Shown here one piece after another: positions 1 to 12,900 of a DNA stretch of 64,000 nucleotides. The position numbers and the translations under genes were made by a program. Position 1 is the stretch's first letter. Every line of letters begins with the position of its first letter. Source of the stretch: Onchocerca lupi (Eukaryota > Nematoda > Chromadorea > Rhabditida > Onchocercidae); contig JAOVVO010000251.1 of NCBI GenBank assembly GCA_028564675.1, positions 38,406 to 102,405 on the forward strand, written 5' to 3'. Below the pieces are notes generated by a model. The model was not told the origin of the DNA, did not search any database, and saw only the letters and a program-made list of their open reading frames with translations.

Positions 1-277
1 CTGTGAGAAATTTAATTTCTTCGAATCGCTGTAAGACAATGGTTTTGAAACAATTAAACTGAGTTTTCATACAGATTTATTGGATGTTAAACACTTGAAT
101 TCTAGACCTTTTAAAGGAAATGCGTGAAAAATCAGACGAAATGAAACAGGCAAAATGAGTTTTCTAATTAATTAGATTTGTTACTTAACTATGTTTTATT
201 TCATCATATTTTTATCCATCATATTTCAAAAAACTTGGAGCTTATCGCCATCAAAAGTTAATATTTCAAACAATCTT

Positions 278-2697
278 TCAACTCTCAAATTTTTCAGCAA
301 TTGATCGAGTAGAATCATTCAAACTGCTAATAGAATCGATAGTTAAGCGCCATTCTGAATTCTTACAATTCTTGAGCATTTGTCTTTGAAATCGCAATGC
401 TGCATAGTAACCATCACGAATGGAAGTAAACATCAATGATGTTAGCTGAGACCATGCCATAACCGTTTCGGTTGGCTGAAAATGAAAAATGCAGATTTGA
501 AATTTGCAAAACTTAAAAATATTTAAATTATTATACCAATTAAACTGCAGATAAACAAGCTGAAGAATTAATTACTTGATGATTAGCCATATCTAATATG
601 ACGCATTCAATTGCTATCGCATCGGCAATGCTAACCCAGAAATCAGGCTTAAAGCCATATTTTTTCAGTGGCACATGCTGTTCACCGTAGTTTCGTGATA
701 TTTCTTCTATTGCTGTCACATCGTGAACCTGGAATATAGCCGGGCTTTCACGTTATCTTGACCCTTCATTAAGTTTTCATTGCCATTCAACTTTTTATAA
801 TCTTAATAATATTGTTGATAATCTTATCTACAGTAGTAGCAATTCAATCCCAAAGAGAAAATTATGAGATTTCAATTATTTGATACATTACTTCAATCAA
901 AATTATTCATTTGGTGCAGCTCACCTTGCTTACAACATTATTCAGGTAATTACGGAGTTCAGTAGAAGAACTTAGCCATTTTTCCCTGCCGAGAGCACGT
1001 ACAAATCTGAAAAATAGGAACAATTAAATTTATAATGCTCTAAATTCACAATTATTTAACTCTATTTATTCCATCCGGTGTATCACTTCAATTTTTTCCT
1101 GAAACAAAGTTGAAATTTTAAACAAAGTTAAAAGTTAAGTTACTTGAAGCAATAAAGTTAATTACTTGAATTAAATTTTCAAGTACCAAATTTTCCTCCA
1201 TCAACTTCCCACATTATTTGCTTAATTCTTTTGCATTTTTCAATATTTTCCATCTGTCCCACATATCTTTTTTGAACACACTTTTAATAAAATAATTTCA
1301 ATATCATAAATAACTAAGAATCGTTTTTGATTTGAAATAAACCTTTGATAATCAGGACGCTTTTCAAAAACTCGCATAAAAATACGGTAACCGATCTCGT
1401 TGTGATGATTGCTGAAGCAGGCTTGAATGATTTCACGTCCCTGCGGTGAGATCGGATGTGTTCCACGACAATCAGATTTGTTAGTACGGAGTTGCTTTTC
1501 CGATTCGTTTCTAAGTTCCCATGTTGTGAGCAAAAGTTCTTCATTGATTGTTTTAAATTATGTGTCGAAAAAATTTCAATTTAAAAAGGAAAATATAATG
1601 CAATCGAAAAATCAGTTTTTAATGCTTTCAAACTTCTTTTGGAATTAGAAATAGTTTCTGATGATCAATAGAATATTTTGAAAAGATTTAGTCACTAAAT
1701 TTAATCAGAAATAAAATTAACCGAGATGAAAAGGTAGTATATATATTTAAGATATAAATATATTATTTTTTAAAATGTTTTTCTAATTCGAAATAAAAAT
1801 GCCAGTGTGAAAATATTTCGAGCCTTTTTCGATTCTTATTAAACTTTACAGTTTTCAAATCCTTCAAATTTCGAATCACTGCTTATTTCAATTACAATTA
1901 TGTTATCACTTTAAACTTCTCGCTATTTTGCAGGAAATTGTTATTGTTCATTACACTGTTTATATTATTAGCCGCATAAAAGTAAGCGAAATAACCTAAT
2001 TCTGTTTTAATTAAAAACAAATTCGTGTTAACTCTGTTGCTATTTCTAACAGTTTATGATCAATGAGTCGCGTCTTGATGTATTTTCCTCAAAAAAAAAT
2101 GTCCTGATGATTCCTGATATTCCGTTACTTTAGAACTTTTCCGTGTCGATAGACTTTGTCTGTCTGTTTACAGTAAAATCACCAGTAGTCTCGTCTCATT
2201 TTATATTCCAATTTTATTGTCAAGAAATTGAACTAATTGAACTAGTAGTACCTTGCTCGAGCCAATGATTGGTTCCGTTTCTCGTCAGTTGTAGTACTTT
2301 TTCTTTCGCTTTTCAAACTCTTAAACTTCATTTTATTCAATAATTTTGATCGCACGCAAAGTTGTGGATTAATTTCTGAATTTGATTTCAATTTCTCATC
2401 GTTCACATTCTTCGTGCTGTTATGAATCATTTCTTGCTTCTTGCAACAGATGTTTGATTTTAGTTTCTTAGAAAATGATTTTTGCGATATTGATATTTGC
2501 TGCTGATTTAGGTCATATTCCTCATGCTTCATACTAATCTGAAGCTTCGATACGTGAGAATCAGACGTTTTTCGAGAAATATCATTGGCTACGTCATTCA
2601 GTGTATCCCCAATCACTTTCTTTCTTTTCCATGAAATAAGATTACCCATTTGCAGTTCAATTGATAAATTCAATTGGCCACAAAAATGATGCAGCAT
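278..2697 (-). CDS. Globin-domain protein with long N-terminal extension
   Basis: Five exons join in phase: 2697-2252, 1510-1343, 1006-925, 728-576, 475-278 (about 348 codons). The globin domain begins near the segment ISPQGREIIQACF, followed by IGYRIFMRVFEKRPDYQRF, typical of nematode globins. The proximal (F8) histidine is most likely the one in GEQHVPLKKYGFKPDFW, and the helix G-H region ends in RDGYYAALR. The role is probably heme and oxygen or redox sensing, as inferred for the large nematode glb family; the substrate is unknown. Exon 1 encodes about 150 residues rich in Ser, Lys and Asn with no recognised domain. It contains a second ATG at 2649 whose product would start MGNLISWKRKK, a plausible N-myristoylation signal. 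The acceptor of exon 2 (ACTTAG at 1511-1516) is weak, so the link between exon 1 and the globin exons is less certain than the globin exons themselves. Confidence 0.8.
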
Positions 2698-2772
2698 ACG
2701 ATTACTTCACGATGAGCAAAAAAGACAGTTCAGTAACAAAATTCTTCTTTTGATTCTCGAAATTTCTGAAAT

Positions 2773-5236
2773 TATAATGCAATTAATATTTATAGTAATT
2801 AATGTGCACGTCCACACTTTATCTTCCTTCTGCGAAATTTCAATGAATGCAATAATAGCAGAAATGATTTCTCAAAATTAAATCATCAGCATAAAATAGC
2901 GAGTTCAATCAGATAAAAAAACGACAAATAATTAATTATATCATTGTCTCTGCAGTTTCATGTTAATGGTCGAGTAATTTGTTAAACGATCGATTGAGAA
3001 TGTTTTTATTGGGAATAAATTCATTGATTCATTGAATCTGATCAAAATTTGAAACGAGATCAGAGATGCTAATTTTTTCAGCAATTCATATTTTTCATCA
3101 CTGAACTGCAAGAAACCATATCACGAAACTATAATACAATGCCACATCTACGTAATAATGTATGAAAGAAGGCGAAAGGTGAAAATGAAATCAGAAATTA
3201 AAAATTGAAATTTTATAGCTGACAAGAGAGCGAGTTGTTTGCTCGAGAAAACAATATTTGTAGTTCCATCAAAAAATTAATTTCAAATATGATTTCATTC
3301 ATTGCTTTTCAGGAAAAAAGATTTTTGGCTTGTTTTATTTGTGCAGTACAAAAATACGAAAAATCTAAAACAAAAATTGGTAATTAAAATTTTCTTTAAT
3401 TTTAAATTCATCCTGAATATGAAGTGAATTCGATGAACTTGAAGATCCCTGAAAATCTGACAAATTTGTCTGCTGGCAGTTTAACAAAGATTGTTCTTCC
3501 TCGAATGAGTAAATCATTGCAAATAGATGTTTGGCAGTTATTAACAAAGTACATTTTGAAAAGGAAAAAAAAAATTTGAACAACTTCCAACGAAATATAA
3601 CAAATGGATGAAAAGAAAAAGAAAAAAGGTTGACGATAATTTAAACTCAATGTGATCACATTAATAATTTTGGCTTTTTTTTGCATTTGTATTCGATGAG
3701 AAAATATGGGAGAAATAAATAGCCAATGGAAAGTCAGCAAAAATCAATATTCCGATAAAGTGATATAATACATATTTACATAGATAATGGTTTTAAAGCA
3801 GGCGTCAATGAAGATTAATTTTCGGGTGAAATGCTCGAAAATGTTCGAACTATCCAGGCATCATCGCTTTCTCATGGAAAGTAAATAGCATTGGTATTCA
3901 AGAAATGTATCCAATGAGCAACACTGGAGAAAGCACTTTATAATGAAAATGAATTTGTGATTCCTTTTAAATCCATCATGAAGTAGGATAGTAATACATC
4001 TCTTTATTAGTGATAATAATAATAATATAACGATAATAAAGTCTTACAACAAAGAAGGAGGGAAAGCATGCAAAAAAAAATAATTTTTAAATTCTTTGCA
4101 AAAGTGTAGAAGAGGAAAGAAAAAAAGTGGAAGTTAATTATTACAACTTTCATTTTTATAATTAACATAACTTCCATTTTTTATATGGCATTCAAACTTT
4201 CGTAATAATAAAGTAATACTATTATGAATGGCTAATCTTTATGTACTCGATAATAGACAGAGAATTTCTCAATTTCATGAAATTTAATCCTTTTTTTTGA
4301 GAAATTCATTTTTCACATCTCCGTTAATAGCATCACATTATTAGCATCGTTCCTTCATCGTTTCTAGAAGAAAAAAAAAAAAAAAAAAAAGAAAGAAGAG
4401 AAAAAACGAAAATTCAAGTCATTTTTCAAGAAATGTCATTTTGGTTTTATTATCCAGTCAAATGACGCAATTCCATAATAAGATTACTCTCAGAATTGAA
4501 ATAAACATTTTTGATTTACGATGTTTACATTTGCTCAGGCTTAGCTTCATGCATTGTGATTGCACGCCAGAAGGGATTAATTATAAATATTAGTTCAGCG
4601 GATGGCGTAAGTTGTTTTTTCAGTAAAAAAAAAAACAACGAAAATACATAAGTAGAGTAGCTGCAAGTTTTTTCTTCACACATATGAATTTCAGTGAAAT
4701 ATTTGAGATGTCTATTGGAGCAATAAAAGAAATAATTTTGATAAAAGATAATGAAAATAATTTGAAAGATAATTTCAATTTGAAAATTTCCGTCAGTAAT
4801 ATTTTCTATATTTAGAGTAACTGCAAGGTGAATCGATTCAGAGCTAAATTACGAAAGACTCGGACTATTAGGCAAATCAGTGCTTGTGAATCTTTAAATT
4901 TTTATTTATAATTCCATCAATTTGAAGTTGTGAGAATTTCATATCTCTCTTACTGTTTTCAGTATCGTTCTGTTGAAGATTCTGAATATACAAAAATTTC
5001 TCGAAAAACTTGAACAAATAAGATGTCGCATATACGGTTTGTAAAATGCAGAAATTATTTTGACTTGGACAATGAAAACTAAAAAGTCATACGATTGTTT
5101 ATAATCTGAAATCCTCAGTCAGAAAATGCTTTCGAATCTACAAAAAAATTACATTTTTAATTTCAATTCATCAAAGAAATTATTTTTATTTTCTCAATAT
5201 GCTGAATTATAGTATCGTATAATAGAGTAAAATTTG

Positions 5237-5267
<31 letters not shown>

Positions 5268-8200
5268 ATACATAAAATTTCTTTTGAGAATATATTGGCA
5301 TTTTTTTTGTTTCATTTTAAATTATTACAAATGTAGGAATAAAATTTATAGGAATATAGGCAAAAGAATCACTAACAGTCTAAAAACTAGGGTTTAAAAC
5401 TTGAGCATAGTCCTAGATTAAGTTTTAAGCTCTAGATTTTAGATGGTTGAACTTTTCAATTTAAAAGTTGAAAAAGTTTCGCATGACTGAGAAGAATTGA
5501 AACGACAAATCACACTATTAAAAAAAATAATTTATATATTGGAAAAAAAGAAAATATAAATAATTTTGGCGCAATTGGCGAAGAAAGGAGTTAAGAAAAT
5601 TTGTGACTAACTTTTCATTTCATATTTCCGTGATTTTATGAACATTTTTTTTTCATTTCATTTCCGTTCCAAACATCCTTAGGCAGTTAAAATTGAAAAA
5701 TACGAAAGACCGAATGCGAAGTGAGAAGACAAAATGAGATGATAATGATAAAAAGGAAAGATTATTGGAAAATTTTAAAGAAAATAAAATAATCTCGAGC
5801 GATGAACGATCTGTACTGATTTTTCCCAAGCAAAATTGATTTTTTTTTCTCTTTTCAGAACTTCTTCACAGTAGACCAAAAAATCTGTCGAAAGATAATA
5901 AAAGAAAAAAAAATAGTATTTTTATTCGATTTCAATGCATCTTAAAATTCTAAAAAAAACCTTACTGAATAATTTGAATAATTTTGCGAATATTTAGCTC
6001 GCTTTAATCTATGGAAATAGCAAAATTTTCGTAAGTTTATGAAAGAAGTCCAAGTAAAAAAAAGAAAAAATATATAAGCGTTCAAATCAACCTAAATTAC
6101 TCACGCGCAGGTGCTTCCAAAGCACAAATAAAGTAATGGTCGCGTCATGAAATCTGCTGCTTCTACATAAAGTGAAGCAATTTCATTGCAAATATTTTTC
6201 AATTATTATAATAAATGTTTGATAGCATTACTAGAAAAATAGAAGAGAATTTATGAAATAACCCAGAAAAGTAGTAAACAAATTTGTACGGAAAATTTAC
6301 TTACACTCAATCAAACAGTCGATAAACACATAGAAGCATGTAATTTAGAAAAAATATAATTTAGAAAATAAAAAGGAAGGTTAATGATTTAAGGGAAATA
6401 ATAATACTGTTCATGCAAGTAAAAAATGCATTGTCGTGCACATGCAAATGCGAAATTATTAATTTAGTTGATAGATGAGGGAAAAGAAAAATTAACTGTC
6501 TTTTTTATTTTTAAGCGAATTTTAAGTTTCATTGAGATTCGAAATTCCAATCATTCAAGAAAAAGAGACACTTTCCATGGAAATAATTTTGCTTTAGTAT
6601 GCTTGAAAATGCAAATATGCATTCATAAGCATTTTGTGATTTAATTTTTATTTTTATTCGCATTCAGTTATTTTTCGATAACAGCAATAGTTTGTCGTTA
6701 TTCCATTTCAGCTTTTTTTTCTGGCTCATTCAAAATTCATCCCAAATTGAATCTCAGTATTCCTCCTTTTTTATGTATCAACTTGCTTTTGCACTTATAC
6801 TGCTTATATGCTTGCTTACTTGCATAGATAGGAGTGAGGCGTAGATAATTTCGACAGATTACTTAACCTTATTTCATATAGCAGGTAATCTTTATATAGG
6901 ATCGTTCAACTACTAAAGAAGATCCAATAAAATAATTATTTGGTATCAATATTAAATTTAGATGGTAAAGATTTAAAGCTACTGCCAAAAATGAAATTTA
7001 ATCTAACCTTTTTCATTTCGCTTTATACTCAATTCATGAAACCCATAAATGACAACACTAATTCTGTGGTTATGGTAGGAACCATAGTTTTTATGCCATA
7101 CTCATATAAAAAAGTATCATCACAAAAAATGGCATTAGTGCTTATATTCTGTTGAAAAAAAAAAAAAAAAAAAAAAAACCATGAATTGTATAATTTTAAA
7201 GTAAACTATAAACTAAAAGCATGTTTCAGGTACTTCTGATGATCGATATTTGATATATTAAAAAAAGTATGAAAAACTTATTTCTCACTTGAACTGCTGC
7301 TGAAAATATGAAAGAAATGACAATATTTCATCTTTTATTCCCATTGTCCTTTTGATTTCGTTAAATGACAGGCAAATTTGGAATGAATGAATTTTGAAAA
7401 TAAAAGCTTTCATTTCATGAAATGCTACTGTCGATTAAATGATCAAAGTGATAAAAAAAATAATTTTATGACAACACAAATCCCAAGCGTTTTTTCTTCT
7501 CAAAAATGTAATACACGGGAAAAAAATTCGGTATCACCACTTCACTTCATAGTTTACTATTTTATATGAACGGTCGAGAGCCTGAAAAGTAGGAAAGAAT
7601 TGACTAAAGAAAATAATTCAGAAAGACTCCTTTACCTCTCTGTTATTTTCGAGTTTTTTGCAATCACAATTTTCGATAAAATAATCATCAGCCTATATCG
7701 TCGGAAGTTTTAGACAATGATTATATGAATATGATATATTAAGGCAAGTGAAAAACAGCAGCTTTACTTAAATTATCATTATTATTACCAACACAAAATT
7801 AAGCAGCCCATGACAGCATTATAAAATTTTCAAGTTCAAAACAAATATCTTGTGAAAATATAGCATATCATTTTTTTATTCCATAGCTTATGTTCCGTTA
7901 AGCTTATTTTATTCGTTCGTTAGAAATCAAATTAAAAAGAAAGCAACACACTGCAGTAAATTAAGTATTGCTTCATTACACTTCGAAAGAATATAATCAT
8001 ATCAAGAGATAATATATTTTAATGAAGGATACACGGATAGCATTCTTCCTGTGGTTTTAGTAAAGAGCCAATAAATTGCACTGTCTTTAGATGGAGAGAG
8101 TGAGAGTCAAAATTATGTCACTTTGTTTAATAATACTTTAAAATTATTAATAAAATAAGAGATAAATTTAGAGATAATACCAAAAAATTAATGACTCAAA

Positions 8201-8338
8201 AAAGAATGCACATTTTTTTTTCTCGTTTGCTCTTCGCTTATTAAGATTTAACAATGTTTCTAGTTCTCTGATTTCAAAAAGAAAAAGAAAAAAAAATTAA
8301 AAGACAAATTTTAGAAAAAACTACTGACCAAATATAAT
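2773..8338. other. Intergenic, no supported gene
   Basis: About 5.6 kb between the globin and the DHRS1-like gene. It is AT-rich with homopolymer tracts (A-run near 4372-4390, T-run near 5238-5264, A-run near 7153-7178). Open frames are short, lack splice partners and resemble no family I know. A TTTCAG-like acceptor at about 2773, upstream of the globin start, could be its trans-splice site. Confidence 0.6.
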
Positions 8339-11300
8339 TTATAACTTATAGAATTTTTTAGAAGACAAATGAAGAAACGTTGCTGGAATTTTCAAAAAGC
8401 TTGGTATTAATTTCGATGCTGCTGTAAATCCAAAGAAATCCAATGCAGCACTTACACTCCTCATATTCGAAGGTACTTTTCCTAAAAAGAAAGGAAACAA
8501 TTATGTGGAAATATTTGAGCACATTATTTAATATAACATACTAAACTCCGGTTCATCGAAAATTACAACTAAAGAACACGAAAAAAGTTTCCGAAAAACC
8601 TGAGCATTTGGATTCTAGAGGATATGTCCGCAGACAATTTCATATAATCAAATCTAACAGCGGATAAGTAAATGACTGACCATCATTATCAAGAAACATA
8701 TATTCGTTGCACAAATCACCCGTTAAAAGTATAGAACCAGTTTTCCTAAACATCCGGTTATCACAAGCCAAGCACGCTACACCTCGTCCAACAAATTCAG
8801 GAGTTTCTCCTTTTTTTACCATACGTTCTAATTGAGCCTACAATTATTTAACTAATTTAGTTTACAATTACTTCATTAATTAATTTCTGACTTTGCTGAA
8901 AAAAATAATTTTTACGTAATTTAATTTTTACATAATTGTGGCATACGCTATCACCTTTTGAAATGTATGCAATGTTTATCCAGTGGTGACAGTCCTAACT
9001 GTGACAAAAACTAGTTTTCGAAACATAATGACATAAAACATTGAAATGAAATACGACTAAAAATATAGAAACACTAAAAAAGTAAAAAGGACTCTGTGTC
9101 AACTATAGATGCGCTATTAAAAATGTAAGAAACTCAATGTTTAAGACGCAAATAAAAAGAAAAAATATTTCAATAAAAAAAGATACCTGAGGCATTTTTG
9201 TAAGTTGGCTCAGTATTCCACATTGTAACCAGTTGTAGGTCTGTTCAGTTTTCACTGTTCCAGGCCATAATGATATCACCGTCACTTTATAATTCTTCAG
9301 CTCTTCGGCCATATCCGCTGACATCCTATCTATCTAAATTTTTCAAAAAATTTTTGCGTGTTCAATGTTTTCAAAACGATGATACTAATAATGATAAGAC
9401 AAGTAGAAAATTTTCACAATTTCGGAAAAATCGCTACAGTTCTCAGTAAAAATTTTAAGATTCGCAGTATTATTGACAATTCAAATCAGCTGTACCATCC
9501 AAGCCTCCTAATTCTGATTTGGTTCATCTTGCAACCGGGTCATATAAGAAATTACTGTATACTAGAATTTCCAAATTGAAATTAGATCAACTATTATTCA
9601 TCAATACTATATTATGAGTTAGTAGACATTTTAATTTTGTTGAAATTCATAAGTGTGAAGCTAACAAATATCACCGTAAACAAAGAACCTACAGCACTTT
9701 TACCCACTCCATAGGGTACATTGAAAAAGTAGCGTATGCCAGCCGGTGAACTGATATTTACAATTAATCCCCTCTGGCGTGGAACCATCATGCGCGAAGC
9801 AAATACTGAGCAAACGTAAACATTTCGCAAACCAACGAGGTTTATTTCATCCCAAAATGATGGCTGACATTCAAAGAATTTTTTGCCGACATTTTTTTCC
9901 ATTGCCTACAAAATAAAATGTTCAGAGAAAAAGTAATGCTAAAATAATTGCTAAAAAGTTTCACATTTCTCAAAATTATTTATCCATGACTCGATCTATC
10001 ATACTGAAATAAAAAGGGCCACTTTAGTGATAAAAAAAACCGATTTAGAATAAATACTTTTGATTTAAATTAATAAGGATTTAACAATATCTTAATTAAT
10101 CTATGATCTTACACACAGAAATAAATGTATGACTTGGAACGATGTCAATCATCAAGTAGTGATGAACAAATCTCATAAAAGAAGAAAGAAGTGAAAGAAA
10201 AGTAAATAATATAGACCGATTTCAAATTTGTTCCTTACTAAAAAAAGAGGAACAAACTGGATTCGCATCCAAAATCAATATAGATGATGAGGTGGTTTAA
10301 CAATACAAATTGAAGTAATACCAATCAACAAATATCTGAACTTCGTGACAACCAGCCAGTTCATTTTCCTTAAAAGATCAACTGATTTTTTATATTTTTT
10401 ATAATATTCCTGACAAAAACACACCTTGCCTCCTGAGAACGCATTATTGACCAGCACATCCAATTTATTGTTTTCATCCTTCGCAATTCTTTCGAAAAGC
10501 TCTTTAACTTCATCATCCTTACTATGATCGCAGTAAACTGCAATAGCTTTACCACCTCTGCTCGAAATTTCTGAAAATATTTTGATTTTTTCAATGAAAT
10601 TAATAAGAACAGAAGAATATTACTTATAGAAGGGTGTCATTTTCTTTCCAAGTTACGGTTCTTTCATTAAATGCCTCTTTGCAACATGAAGCTTATAATT
10701 TGTTAATTGCATCACCTTTTCTCAGACAATGCTTATCGCCACTAATAAATATTATCAGTTAAAGAATGTGCACGTTGGTTACATGATGAAATATTCATTT
10801 GAAAATGAGAAAAAATCGGAAATTCTCCCTGCACACTCTTTTGCATACGAATCAGTAACAAGATTATAAAAAAAAAAAAGAAAAAAGAAAACTGTAATTT
10901 TATTGAGAACAAGATAAAGCCTGACCATTGACAGTATCACTCAAAGTAGGTACGCCGGAACTCGAATTCGGTTTCCGTCCCGAAACATATGTCGTAGCAC
11001 CAGCTTCAGCAAGTTGCAGTGCGATACCTCTACCAACACCTCGAGCACCACCGGTTACCAAAGCTATCTGTCCTTTCAGTGGTTTTATTTCCTTCGATGC
11101 CTTATGCGAAGACTGAAATAATACCAATTAAGTTGATTTAATGCAATATTTGCAACTTTATTCGAACTTATAAAAGATAATCCATTCCTTCTTTACTTGC
11201 TTAATTCTGTTCAATTATGCAGCTGCATTACTCCTTTGCTGTGATACACTGATCTGATGGCGCATGCGGATTCCGCAAGCTAGAAGACACTGCGAATTTC

Positions 11301-11576
11301 ATTCTTGAAGACTATGATCTTCAAAGTTGTTCTTAAAAAATTACGCAAGCGGTAATTTGATGAATCACTAGTCGAATGATTCTAACGGATATTTATATTC
11401 AGCATAACTAAATGATCCCTGCGAATCCACTGACAAAAAAAAAGAATAAAATACATCCATGTATAACTTCGATCCACTTTGCAAAGGAAACCTACCCAAA
11501 CTATAGACTGTCGAACGAAGCTGGTAAGCGAAGCATAAGCCTTCTTATGATCTAACCAACGACTTACTGACCACAT
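8339..11576 (-). CDS. Short-chain dehydrogenase/reductase, DHRS1-like
   Basis: Seven exons fit in phase: 11576-11496, 11112-10926, 10570-10425, 9905-9693, 9333-9187, 8837-8681, 8481-8339 (about 357 codons). The Rossmann fold carries the cofactor motif TGGARGVGRG, then LDVLVNNA, the catalytic serine in NISSPAG and the catalytic YGVGK (YxxxK), then SLWPGTVKTE. The C-terminal tail LIPSFLKIPATFLHL and the segment LDNDGKVPS match the DHRS1 subfamily rather than generic SDRs. The family reduces carbonyls, including steroids and xenobiotics, with NAD(P)H; the substrate here is unknown. Compared with human DHRS1 it has about 27 extra N-terminal residues (MWSVSRWLDHKKAYASL...) from a separate first exon. 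That exon has a good donor, and an acceptor-like CCAG lies one base before the ATG, suggesting trans-splicing. Most exons are secure; the first is inferred. Confidence 0.88.
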
Positions 11577-12900
11577 CCTGGAATACAATAGTGACTTATC
11601 GCGAATTGGACGGGATTAGATGAAACCTTTCCTTCTAATAGAAGCAAGAAGTGGATTTTTGACAGTTGAGACCGGTAAAATCTCTTTATGACGCATACCA
11701 GATTTCGCAAAAGATTCGCGCAATAACCGCAACTCCTGAGAATTTCCTGTCATGTAAGTATTTTCTCACACGAAACGGTCTCAGTCCAGATTTTGCTAGA
11801 CATCTAAACATGGCTTCATTCTGAGACGAATCACGAAAAATACTGAGATGAAAATAGACTATTTATGTTTCCCTCCTTAATCAACGAACTTTATCTCATC
11901 TTTTTCAAGTATAGAGTAAGTGGAAGTTGATAGCATAAACCTTCTAAGGAAGTACTATTACTTACAGTATTAGTAAAACAAAAAAGCAAAAAACAATTGC
12001 CGTTACCCGACCCATTAAGAGCCAACCTGACCAAAACCTCAAGTTAACCAAAAAAAAATTATTGATTAGATGATAATTTTTAACACATACTTCGATCAAT
12101 TATAACATAAAGTTCTTGTCTCAATCAGTAATATCGTTTCTCACCGTTATGTCTCTTCCTGAATTTATTGAATTGATCGATAAAAAATAACTATTCTTTA
12201 TAAGAGTTTAATTTGTCCACGAAAATTAAAAAAAATTTCTTTAATAAATATCATATGAATTAAAAACAAACACAGAACAAGCATTGGAAAGAATGGAAAT
12301 TACTATAAAATAGAAAAGCAGCAAATGCACCGCGAAAATCATGTCTAAATAAAAGCAGGTCATAATGACAAGAGCTTTCAAAGTCATAAATGCAACATAT
12401 CTTTAGAAAATTTTTAAATATAAAGTGTGTGTAAAAATAAATAATTCAGAAGTGACCCAAACTTCAAATATTTCATGCTAAATAATATCAAAGATTTTTT
12501 TTCTCAATTTTCCTCGAAGAACTAAGAACTGCCATTTGGAAGGTAGCACATGCATGAGAAAAACAAAGCAGCTGTTCACTGCTAAATTTCTTTATTGGGG
12601 AAATTCCTGAAACATTATAATATAAAAGTTCGCTTGGATTCTTGAAAAGTTTTTCAATATGCAATTTTAATAAAAATAGTTTCTTCACTTCGTGAGTAGT
12701 TTCCAAATAATGTTAAGTGGCACTATACCATCATTTTGGTACGAAGAAATAATTTTATGAATAAAAGCCAGAAAAGAAAATTTTTTGAATAAGTTTTGGT
12801 AGTTTTCCAAGTTGACAGTCAAATGTTAGTGATTATTAAATGTCATGTCTTAGTACTAGAATATGATCGTACACGGATTCATTGAAAAGATCATAAAATA
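11577..12900. other. Intergenic between DHRS1-like and RIF1 genes
   Basis: About 1.3 kb separating two minus-strand genes. I see no coding segment with splice signals, only AT-rich sequence. It probably holds the RIF1 3' UTR and the DHRS1-like promoter. The spacing is long for a nematode operon. Confidence 0.5.
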
